Source: Gigaspora margarita
Taxonomy: Eukaryota > Glomeromycota > Glomeromycetes > Diversisporales > Gigasporaceae
Assembly (NCBI GenBank): GCA_009809945.1
Contig: WTPW01000302.1
Coordinates: 260,170-324,169, forward strand
DNA length: 64,000 nt
Direction: 5' to 3'
In this document: positions 53,746 through 64,000 of the stretch, piece by piece
Layout of the letters: each line of letters begins with the position of its first letter
Position numbering within the stretch: position 1 is the first letter of the stretch
Notes under the pieces: model-generated
Told to the model about the DNA's origin: nothing
Databases searched by the model: none
Seen by the model: the letters and a program-made list of their open reading frames with translations, nothing else
Program-made: the position numbers and the translations under genes

Positions 53746-56700
53746 TTAAATTAATCTTCATATTATACCACATATTGGTGTTGAATACCATAGGCGCATT
53801 TTATATTATTCCATTCTATAAATAGATTTATTAATAATGTTTTTTTTTATAAAAAGTCTCTAGCAAACTTCTAAAAATTTCTAATTATTATAGTTAACAT
53901 TCTAATCTATCCATATACTTCAATTCTGTGTTGTTCGCTTTAATATTTTTGATTGGACATATCCAAAAATGTGATGAATATAGGAAAACTAACAGAAATA
54001 CATAAGATGAAGTTGTCAATTATCATATTCAAGTAATTATTGTAATATTCAAGTAATTATTATCTTATTTTTAATGCCCTTATTAATGCTCCTAAACAAC
54101 ACAAATTTGTGAAATTTGAATTTACAAAATTTACTTTGGTTGTTTGATTGCCTAATATTTATAAACTATTTTGGCTAAGAAAAGTTTACGAATTTGAAAA
54201 CATTTTGTATAATGATCTCAAGTTCAAGAACAAGTACAAATGCATGAACAAGTGCAAGAACATGATAAATGCCCAATATATAAAACATAAAACTAATAAA
54301 AAAATAGTGAATATATTCACAAATATCAAAAAAAATTACATTCAACCAAATATTTAGATAATTGATTTTTTAGAGTTTTTAATTGGAATTTTTGTGCCCA
54401 GATTATCTAATAACCAACTAATTTTTTTAGAATTCATAGTTTTATGTTGATCTACCAACAAATAAAATAAAATCATGGTTATGTTCAAAAAGTAATCAGT
54501 GTGCTAAAACTAATATAGCTAAATAATCAAATTAGTACTTTAACACTATTTGATTAGTTATATAACCCATAATCAAAATGTTACCTAATATATCGATGAG
54601 CAAGTTATAATCAAAAATGTTATCATAATTCAAATACATTAACAATTGATATGAGAAAATATAATTGTAAAGAAATGTGTTATAGTTGGTAAATACTAAT
54701 ACAAATTCTGTACTTGCAAAACATAATATTGTATATCATAATTAGAAATCAATCAAAACTAAATAAAATTATCCTGCAATCACAAATGTTCTGTCTGTTT
54801 GCTCTACTAATTTCATATATGTGTATATAAATTTTAACCATATACTGTAGTTAATAGTATAGTATGTTCACTAACAAAATTTTTTTGTGACAATTCAATA
54901 CAAACTAACTCAGCATATTTATAAATATTATATTATGCGAATTTATAGATTTTAACTAAGGTTTTGAAGTTTTATACAAAGCTCCTGTAGCAAAGTCATG
55001 GGTCATGTGCTAGAATATTCTCAAATTATAAGATAAGCAATAATGAAGTTTACAATTTGCTAATTTGTAAAAATTTATATATATAGACAAAATCTAATTA
55101 AGAATCAATATGTAGTATCTTTATTTAGATGTATATCAATAATAAAAATTAAAATTACAAAAAAATTTTTTATCATGTGGTATCATGTGCATTTTATATA
55201 TTATGCACATTGATGCACATTTATGCGTATTTTATTATAAAATGCACATTTTTTCTATTTCTACATAGCATAGTCATATGTATGCATATATATACATATT
55301 ATTATTATTATTTTTTATCATATCAACAAGGCTTTTAACAAATTGATTTTTTTGAATTATTTGAATTTTTGAATTTGGCATATTGCTTACTATATTTTTG
55401 TAAGTGATACAATTAATTATTGTTAAACAATTGGGCTATTGTTAAACAATTGGCATATACCTTAACAGTTAACATAATTTTTATAGGTATTTCAGGTTAA
55501 AAACCTGTATAATCTGTGGTTGTAATTTTGCAACTCTTATATTTTTTTATTAAAATTTAAATATACTACAGTGCAGGAACCCTTAAATCAACTAGTCCTA
55601 TATGTGTGGCCAAATTTTGGGTTGGGTAAGAAGTTGGGTCGGATTGGGTCAGAGCCAATAAAATTGCAGAAAATTTTGCGAATAAAAAAAAAAACAAAAA
55701 TATCATATAAAAAAAAAATTTAGCTTTTTTAAAAATTTTTTTTATAATTTTGCTAATTCTGGCTGGCATTAGTAATTCTGGCCAAAATTATAGTGGCCAA
55801 ATTTTATGTTTATTAATAAAAATAGTTAACTTTAAACCTTTATAAAAGTAGTTAAACTTAATAAATTAAAAACAAATTCTATAGCTTTATTCTTAAAGTC
55901 TTCTCTACATTACTATAGAAAGAAAAATTGTCCTAGCTATACTATTATTTTTTTATAACAGTTTAAAAATTATCAATTTCACTTGTTGATTTAATGGTTC
56001 TCACACTGTAGCATTCTTGCATATCTTTATAGACATGTAGTAAAAATAATTATTACTGTACTATATTGCAGCCACCACATTTGTGAATATTACTTAGCCT
56101 TGATATTTGTAGCTTTTTGATTATTTGTGGTTACCACATGAGTCAAATTTTAGTGAATATTACTTAGCCTTGATATTTGTGACTTTTTGATTATTTATTC
56201 ATAGGATTTACAATGCAATTAAACTTTTAACTGCAGAGAAATCAATTTATCTTGTGACAACATAAGGCAAAAAGAAACTCCAAATCCAGTTTTCTTGACA
56301 ACATTAATGTTTGTGTATATGCATAAGCAAGCCAATTAGAATATTTTTAATGCAAGCACATCATAGAGATTGACCATATTGTGGCTGCTACATAAGTCAT
56401 ATTTTAGTGAATATTACTTAGTTTTGTGATTATCACATGAGTTATATTTTAGTGAATATTACTTAGACTTGATATTTGTGGCTCCTTGATTATTTATTTA
56501 CAGAATTTACATAAACAAAGTTCATATTCATGATTTTTATGTGCATAAATTCACATTTTTACTGTGTTTAGTACATTATCTAATTAGTTATAAGATTCTG
56601 CAGAGTACATCATTACAATACCTTAGTAACCATATACTTTGTAATATTGTATATCACTCTATTCCTGGTATTCTTATTAAGTATTTTATTAAATTTAATT

Positions 56701-57806
56701 TAACTGATATAATAATAATTTGATTTAGAGCTTGGTCCATTATCTGTTTTCTTATTAATTTAAAGAATACATATTCAAAGGATTTACTATAAATTTAGCA
56801 TAGCATTAATTTTTAGTCTTATCTAAGAAAAAAATAAATGAAAAGAATCAAAAAGAAAGTAAAAGGGGAAAGTAAAAAGAAAAAAAAAGAATAAGAAAAA
56901 AAAGTGAACAAACCAAAAAAAAATATAGTAAAAAAAGAAATTAAAAAAGAGTAAAAGCAGAAAAAAATGAATGTGAAACCAATATATTAAAACAAAAAGA
57001 AAAAGAAAAACAAGTAAACAAAACATTATACTGCATTTATATACTTGTAGATTATTAGTTGATGATTGCTAAGAATCTTAATGATTGTATATATGATAAT
57101 ACACCAAAATTAAGCATTTATGATAATGATAGTGCATATTGGTGCATGAAAATTTATAATTGTTAAGAATCTTAATGATTGCCAGTGCATGGATCCTAAC
57201 TTTTTGTATACTAGCATATTGCCAATTTCTTGGATAATCATTTTCTATGCAATTGTACAGTGATCATATTACTTGTATTTGTGCGAATATAATTCTGTAT
57301 TTATGTGTTAACTTATGTACGTGTATCAATTTCTCATAGGGCATCAAACCACCCAATGAATTTTTCAATAGATCCAAAGCACTAGTTACCAGTTTGATAA
57401 TGCCATATTTTCTAAAGTATCTTTTTTCTGATTATATAATGTTAATAAACTTTTTGACAAAACAAATTTCTAACAGTCATTGAAGATTTCATAAATGCTT
57501 TATTTATTTTTTTTTTTACCAACTAATTTCTTGACAACCTGAATACCTAAGTTTATTTATTCATCTATGTTTGCAGATATATAATTATAAATAAGGAGAC
57601 AATCTATTTATCAAGCTAATATGTTAGAATTTTTATCTATAGAATTGGGTTTAATTTATTTAAGGGTTTCAATTGATTTTAAATTTTCTGTATTTAATTA
57701 TTAGCAAGTTCATAGTAAATTAAATTAGCTTCAAATATAAAACCTTATATTAAGTATCTTATCCTGTTATTAATGAAAATTTAATAGTCTGTTACAGTTG
57801 CATTAA
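53746..57806. other. Gene-free AT-rich region
   Basis: No convincing gene. 55600-55660 holds GGGTTGGGT/GGGTCGGATTGGGTC like the element end at 13.86 kb. 56086-56205 and 56385-56505 hold repeats of GTGAATATTACTTAGCCTTG with TTGATATTTGTGGCT and ACATGAGTCA. 56820-57020 is an A/G-rich tract. ATTGCTAAGAATCTTAATGA occurs at 57065 and, nearly the same, at 57157. Confidence 0.5.
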
Positions 57807-58350
57807 TGAAAAATTTTGCAATTCTTCAATGTGTACCAGGTTTGTAGCACAAATTTCCTGAACTATGAATCAGATTTCAAAATCAAGTGTATATAATACA
57901 ATCAAAACAAATATTGGTTTGTCAAAAATAGTCAAGGCTGAAACTAGAAATAGCTGAAGCTGGAAATTTTAATTATTTAATATGAAACTTTCAAGAATAT
58001 TTTGGGCCTTTTGTTCAGAGATTTTTTTATAGGGTTAGGTTAGGTTTAGGGTAAGTTTTAATAATAAAAGAGTATAAGTGGATATTGGTATAGCTTATTT
58101 TTTAAATCAAGGTCCCTAATTTCTAGCTTTAGCTATTTCTAGCTTTAGTCATAACATAAATTGCTTATTTTTTAAAATCAGTATAAGAAATCAACTTTTG
58201 TGCACTAATAAAAAGTTTTATTAGACAACTTTACTATATAAACCATGCTCTTTAACTTATAATTCTGACTCTAATCCCAAAATAAATGAACTTTAAAGAA
58301 TTTTGCTGCACCACAAACCTGGTACATATTGAAAAATTGCAAAATTTTCA
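57807..58350. mobile_element. TIR element with ACCAGGTTTGT arms (544 bp), inner palindrome
   Basis: Outer arms TGCAATTCTTCAATGTGTAC / CAGGTTTGTAGCAC (57818-57850) are inverted at 58303-58345. An inner inverted pair (ACTAGAAATAGCTGAAGCTG near 57942, its counterpart near 58120) suggests a second element or a compound foldback. TTAGGTTAGGTTTAGGG lies in the middle. Confidence 0.75.
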
Positions 58351-59770
58351 CGATTTGTTAAATTATTTAGTTCTTCAGATATCCCACCAATTAATATTCA
58401 GCATTACATACTATCATAAAGTTAGTATCTTATAATGTACATAAAAGAAAAAATTTTATGTTTATATTACTGCTCTATTTATATTAAAACATTCTTAATA
58501 GACAACATTATTAATCTTTTAAATTTGATTAAAATTGCATTGAAATTCTTTGAAAAACTTTCAAATAATAATCTTGTGCTTTCCCTGTAAAAAATTTTTT
58601 CCTTTATTTCTCCATATTTTTTTGTGAATCTGCAACAAATCAATAAAATCTAAACAGACCAAATAATCTCTATGATTTAAGTTTATAAATTCTGTCAATA
58701 TGCAACATTTATGGAAAACCTATAGAATATAAAACACAGATTGATTTTTTTATAGGATTCTTGATAGCAAAGAGGATTTTAATATAATCATTAAAGTTGA
58801 TGATTCTCCATATATAAAAATATTTCAAGCACATTCAGCAATTTATGAATATAATTAAATTAGAATAAATAGACTTGGTGCTACAGAAAAGAGAGAAAAT
58901 AACAAAATTTTGAAAATTAATTTTTTTATATAAATTAATTTAGAATACAATTAGGATCATTTTTTACTTAAGACACAAAAGTAGATGTATTAATAAAATT
59001 TAGCAATATAGTTCTTCAAAATCTATAATTTCTTATAGCTTATTATAAAATTAATAATATAAAAAATGATTTTCTGAAGATCTTTTTTTTGTTGATTTTC
59101 CTCTTTTCTGTAGCACCAAGCCCAAATTTAAAACACTTGATTAAAAAATAATTTTATCCAACAATTTTGAAATCATTAAGTTATTTCATATTAAATTACA
59201 TAATAGAAATATTGTAAAAAAATATAAAATAAAATAAAATAAAAACAGCAGAGAGGACTTTCTTATTTTTTAGAAATGCACATGCCTGATCATGAGGTAG
59301 TTGGCCAATCATAAACAGTTTTTATTCACGTGATGCACTTTCAATAAAAACTGATAAACATATTACAATTTCTTTTGTAACTTCAAAGCAAACTAACTCG
59401 TATTGTAAATGAATAAAACTATTCATCCAGGTTAAATATAGCTTATAAATGCAAGAGCTTTATTAAAAAGTTTTTATAACAAGTTACACACCCTTTATTC
59501 CTATTTTTTATACTTTATCTATAATTAACAAAACTATACTATCGTATATATAAAATGAACCAAATGTCTTATAGAGAATACATATAACTTTTGAAAACAG
59601 TCTATATAAATTTATAAATAAAAAAAACAAGTTAATTATTTGGATAACAAAAGAAAAAAAACAAAATAAAATGGATAATCCTATACAATGCACCCAGCGA
59701 TATGCTACTTTATCACAGCATATAGGTAAATATAATTTGTAGATCTGCAACAAAATAATTTAGATAAATT
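58351..59770. other. Gene-free stretch
   Basis: AGACTTGGTGCTACAGAAAAGAG (58870, given here to 20: AGACTTGGTGCTACAGAAAA) and its complement near 59105 are inverted, so 58870-59125 is probably another TIR element (about 255 bp). The 59508-59753 ORF has hydrophobic runs but no motif. Confidence 0.5.
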
Positions 59771-59945
59771 AATATAAGGTTAGGGTTAGAGGTTAGTGAG
59801 AGTAATAGCTTATAACATAATTTTGCGGGAATTTTTTTTGTTAGAGCTCGAAAAGTGGTTATGTAGACAAAATTTTAATATTGTTATACAAAGAAATTTG
59901 CACATTATGCCTAATCTTCAAATTTAATTGGTAGATCATTTGGGT
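59771..59945 (-). mobile_element. GGATCAGGTGTAAC-family MITE fragment
   Basis: TAGGGTTAGAGGTTAG at the left and, in complement from the right, CCAATTAAATTTGAAGATTA then GGCATAATGTG, parallel the copy at 13490-13740. Confidence 0.55.
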
Positions 59946-60820
59946 GTAATATACAAGTGCAATGCAGGGGTGCGAAGCCTAGGAAACTCCAAATAAAATA
60001 ACATTAAAAGTTTATAATTTAAGCAATACAATATATTTTTATTACCTTCTTCTATACAGTAGACAATACTTCAACTTCTAGTATATCTACCTTTTATTGT
60101 ATGATTTGGTATATTTCACTGTGATTCAACAAAAAGGTGCTTGCTAGGAAGTTCTTTTGTTAATAAAGTGTTGTATCAATGTTATATTTTTTTTAAGTTT
60201 GCTTAGACCCTAAAAATTCTGGTTTTACAGTACTACGATGTATAAATACTTGTATAACATTGATCCCAGAAATTATTAGAAACAAAAGTCCCCTTGCTAA
60301 AAAAAACAGGAATCTAAATACTCAAATTTTATACAAAGATATATTTATAGTGAAATTGTAATACAGATGCATAATTTATTTTTGAGCTTATGTTTATTGC
60401 TTATGAATTTTTTTTAATGAATTAGCTAAATCTTCAAACTTATTTAATTAAAAAGGAAACTAATAGGCATTAATTACATTTTAATTGTATTCAATATATT
60501 AAAAGGTCTTCAAAATAACAAGCTTCAAAATTTACAAAAGTGGTGTAATGATATCATCCTAATAAGATTTTTGATTCTGAAGATTTTTTTATACTACAAG
60601 AAAATGCATTAGTCTTACTAATTAGTAGAGATGATTTATAAATAGAAGAAGTAAAATTTGGATGTATTTTATAAAATAGGATTGCACAAAACCCTGTCCT
60701 TCTGAAGATTGGTCTCATATAATTCTCTAGTTTTAAAGACTATTTTACAAAATTGGTTACTTCATATTTGATATTTCAAATGTCTAGTAATGATATTGTT
60801 AATAGGAAATATAAATTTGT
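59946..60820. other. Gene-free stretch
   Basis: AT-rich DNA; no repeat or gene that I can define. Confidence 0.5.
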
Positions 60821-61120
60821 CATGTCACACCCTTGATTCGACCAATCAAATCACTCGATTATGTAGGCAAAAAAATTTTTTTAAAAAATTAAAGTTTTTA
60901 CTTAACAAAGTATAATATATATATATAATAGCACATTATATAACATAAAATTTTATTCTAAACAACTTTTTCTAAGTTACAAAGATAGATTGTCTTAGTA
61001 AAAAAGATGTTTTATAAGAAAAAACAAAAATATCAAAAGTTAGCACATATAAAACTTTTTTTACTAAGACAATCTAACTTTTTAACTTAGAAAAAGTTGT
61101 TTAGTATAAAATATTGCATA

Positions 61121-62019
61121 TACAGTCAGACCTCTCTATAGTCACATCCTTTATAGTCACACCTCTATATAAGTACCCAATATTGTGCAACAAACTTAAA
61201 TATAGTAAAAAAACCCTCATTATAGTCACAAATCATCTATAATCACTATCACAAAAAATTTTTGATTTTTTTATCAATTTTATTAATAAAATCCCTTTTT
61301 ATAGTCCCCAATTTTGACTAAATATGGATTAAAAAATATGATTGGCTGATATTCAAATTTATGTTATTTAAAATATTCTATTAAAAATTCTTAAAGGTTT
61401 GATAGCAAATAACTTTTGATGCAGCAGTCCAATTTAAATGAAACAACCACCAAAATATTTATCTTGATGATACAATTCTAATGAGCCCAAATCGTTAAAA
61501 TCCAATCACAGGCTCCTGTGATCGTTAAGGATTTGTGTTACTTCACATATTTAAGAATTTATAAATTTAAATATATAGGCAAAAAATTCTTAATGATCTT
61601 AGCATTTTGTAACTATATTTGACAATTTTATACTCTTTAGAAAATACTCTGGTAGTCATTTTATCCAAATTGGGCCACTGGATCAAAAGTTATTTACTAT
61701 CAAATATTTTAAATTTTTTAATAGTATTTTTAAATATGTGCAAATACAGTCAGACCTTCCTAAATGCAACTTGTTGGGACCAAACTTTTGATGGCATGCA
61801 TTTAGAGAACAATAAGAAACATTGCATTTATAGAGGTTAAAATATATTTGGGCCAAGGCTTAAGATTGCATTTAGAGAAGTGTTGCATTTAAGGGGGTTG
61901 CATTTAGAGAGGTTTGACTATATATTACTAATTGACCTTTGATTATGTGACTATATCAAAGTATTTTATTTATAGTCACACCTTTATACAATTACCAAAA
62001 TAGGGTGGGTCTGACTGTA
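61121..62019. mobile_element. CAGTCAGACC-type MITE nested in the outer element
   Basis: Ends CAGTCAGACCTCTCTATAGT (61123) and (complement) CAGTCAGACCCACCCTATTT (62017), flanked by TA at 61121-61122 and 62018-62019. TATAGTCAC strings repeat near both ends. Confidence 0.85.
61745..61922. mobile_element. Innermost CAGTCAGACC-type MITE (174 bp)
   Basis: Element 61747-61920 with CAGTCAGACCTTCCTAAATG at the left and GCATTTAGAGAGGTTTGACT at the right, TA on each side. GCATTTAGAGAAG-like strings inside link it to the elements at 34426 and 47076. The 61619-61840 ORF is a shadow. Confidence 0.85.
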
Positions 62020-62296
62020 ATACTTAAAATATAAAATAGATTAAATTAGTAAAAAAAATGTTCTATATGTACTAATGTTAAAAATATTTGTTTTTTTCTT
62101 ATAAAACATTTTTTTTTACTAAGATAATCTATTTTTGTAACTTAGAAAAAGTTGTTCAGAATAAAATTTTACACTATATATTTTGTTATCATTTATTTAT
62201 TTTTATATTTTACTAGCAAAATTTTTAGTTTTTTAAAAAAATTTTTTGTCTACAAAATCGAGTGATTTGATTGGTCGAATCACAGGGTGTGACATG

Positions 62297-63465
62297 TTGC
62301 GAGTGCGACAAATTTCTATTCCCTTGTTAATATATACAACTTTTTAATAAATCCTTGCAAAAAACTTTGAAATGATATTATGAAAAAATATGTTAATATG
62401 TTTTACCGTTCTTTTGCCTCAAATAATTTTAAAACTGATATTATCAACTAGAAGTGCAGAACTATTTTCAACAGTTAGTTCAAAGATGATATGTTTTAAT
62501 AATTGATAATCAATATGAAATTAAATGTGATTTCAGAATATTTCATTAACTACTAAAAATTTTGTTCTTTCTTAAAAGAAGAAATAGGTTTTCTGATTTT
62601 TTATTCTAAAATTTATCTAGTTATGAATATGAAGGCTAAATGATTGTTTAAATTCTTGGTCAAAATAATTTTATTGGCTAAAATAAAATAAATAATAGGC
62701 AATAATAGAATGCGAAAAATGGTTTTTTTATCAAGAAATGGTAATATTCAAAATTTGATTTTAAACTATGTGAAATGAACTACAGGGTCAAATTTTCTGT
62801 AACCATAAAAAATGGTCCAATTATTATATCTGATTAGGACTGTTAATCAGTCCATCTGGTTTATCCTAGTTAAAATACTACCGAGTCTTTTAAAAACTAG
62901 ACTGGTCTGCGGTGCAGGACCAAATAGGACCAAATAGAGCTAGACCAGATGAACTGATAATCAATATAATACTTTTTGCTATAATAATCAAATTAAGTTT
63001 GTCAGTATAAAGAATTCAATATTTTTATGCTAAGCTTTTCAAATTTATAATATTTGCTTATATGATATAAAGAGCAATAATTAATACATTTGATAATTTT
63101 AGTTATATATTAATTATAGATTAAAAAATAATATAGTATATTAATTAACATTGAAAATGTGAACATTATAGTTAAAATCAGTTAAAAAGATATTTTGTCA
63201 CTTTTAACCACTTAATATTCAATAATTTGATTGAATAATACAATCATAATTGGCACAAGTAAAAAAATTCAGACTTTTAATTTAGTGCACAAAGCACACA
63301 TTATGTTTGACTATACCAAAAAAATCATGTGTGCATACTGCACATTTTATATATTTGCTAATGCAGTATGTAAATTATTTTTGTGTACAAAAAAAATTTA
63401 TGTTCAGAGCGCACATGTGCACATCAAAATTTTTCACTGTTGGGCATGCCAAATATAGTGTTCTG
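62297..63465. other. Gene-free stretch with a GGTCC/GGACC patch
   Basis: 62810-62960 has GGTCC, CTGGTCT and GGACCAAATAGGACCAAATA strings in both orientations, like subterminal repeats. The 63231-63528 ORFs lack recognisable motifs (the CAHVHIKIF-like stretch is not a known domain). Confidence 0.45.
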
Positions 63466-63720
63466 ACCTGTCACAAAAATCCCAACTGCAGGTGGGTCAC
63501 CTGGGTGACCCAGGTGAACACTAGGTAATAGAAAAATTCAGCTATGGGTTACCTGTGGCTGGGTCACCCAGGTGACCCAGATGAACACTAAGTAACAAAA
63601 AAATTTTGCTACGGGTCACTCGCGAGTGCAAAAATACTGATCCTGATATATCGTCAGTACTGTTCCTGATGGGACGAAATACCTACTATTTTACGTATCA
63701 TTCCTGACAGGGCTCTTAAA
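63466..63720. repeat. Element end with two ~67-bp GGGTCACC units
   Basis: After GACCTGTCACAAAAATCCCA (63466), shared with 10141, two units each contain GGGTCACCxxGGTGACCCAG, then GAACACTAxGTAA and TACGGGT/TATGGGT. GGGTCACCCAGGTGACCC is itself nearly palindromic. Confidence 0.7.
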
Positions 63721-63944
63721 GGCTTCTCAAAGTCAATTCTCATAGCAATGCTTGGTTATAATAAAATCATGAATATTCTATAACGTTGGTTTCGACTTAC
63801 CTAAAATATTGATCCTTAAAATAATACAGCACCGCATCTACATATAAATAACGTCCATGAGGTTATTCGAGACACATAGTTAAGAGAGCTAAAGAAAGCA
63901 AAAAATTTTTAGCAATAAATTGTATTTGTACTATATTCGATTAA

Positions 63945-64000
63945 TTATTATCACATAGCTGCAAAATAATGTGTAATTTTAAATTTTGGCCTAATTTGAG
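63945..64000. mobile_element. GCGC-type MITE fragment at the right edge
   Basis: GCAAAATAATGTGTAA followed by TTTTGGCCTAATTTGAG resembles the left half of the 37562-37677 element. It is cut by the window edge. Confidence 0.5.

Larger units (their letters stand above)
60821..62296. mobile_element. Outer TIR element with CATGTCACACCC ends (1.48 kb with inserts)
   Basis: CATGTCACACCC plus GATTCGACCAATCAAATCAC at the left are inverted at 62228-62296. Homology between the arms continues for about 270 bp (AACTTTTTCTAAGTTACAAA, TAGATTGTCTTAG). A third, internal arm-like copy lies at 61040-61115. Confidence 0.85.

Overview
The window looks like nuclear DNA of a very AT-rich, transposon-swollen fungus. 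An arbuscular mycorrhizal fungus (Glomeromycotina, e.g. a Gigaspora or Rhizophagus relative) is my best inference. It rests on the composition, the small GT-AG introns, the reverse-transcriptase wording of the LINE, and the mix of hAT, pogo, Tnp2-like and miniature elements. I could not run a database search, so the organism is inferred and not shown. I see no rRNA, no intact tRNA, no CRISPR array and nothing that looks bacterial.

Layout. 1-2.8 kb: 5' part of a LINE on the minus strand (APE endonuclease plus the start of the reverse transcriptase), interrupted by one in-frame TGA. 4.0-7.3 kb: a decayed pogo-type DNA transposon carrying a small TIR insertion. 7.6-11.5 kb: T-rich dispersed repeat blocks and a five-unit tandem array. 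11.6-12.6 kb: an unusually long tRNA-headed SINE. 12.65-15.5 kb: several TIR miniatures and a short retroposed fragment with a 13-bp target duplication. 16.4-18.4 kb: a two-exon hAT transposase with a ruined N-terminus. 18.5-23.6 kb: mostly non-coding, with a minisatellite and a GC-rich miniature. 23.6-24.9 kb: the one convincing intact host gene, an eight-exon short-chain dehydrogenase of 256 residues. 25-29.3 kb: two small ORFs, a possible terminal exon, 19-bp minisatellites around an assembly gap, and a doubled TIR element. 29.3-29.8 kb: a probable solo LTR. 30-38 kb: miniatures, hairpins, an old SINE copy and a 1.6-kb foldback element. 38.3-45.9 kb: two Tnp2-like transposase relics tail to tail around a roughly 225-bp tandem array. 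47.1-52.7 kb: a 5.27-kb hAT element inserted into a 342-bp miniature, with giant palindromes near its right end. 53-64 kb: no genes, but two more three-level nests of miniature elements.

The window is mainly a record of serial transposition. In several places the order of events can be read directly from target-site duplications (TA for mariner/pogo-type miniatures, 8 bp for hAT-type ones). I did not find a coherent multi-gene pathway or a demonstrable new defence or metabolic system. The most unusual objects are the long near-perfect palindromes, the long SINE, and the composite nested elements.
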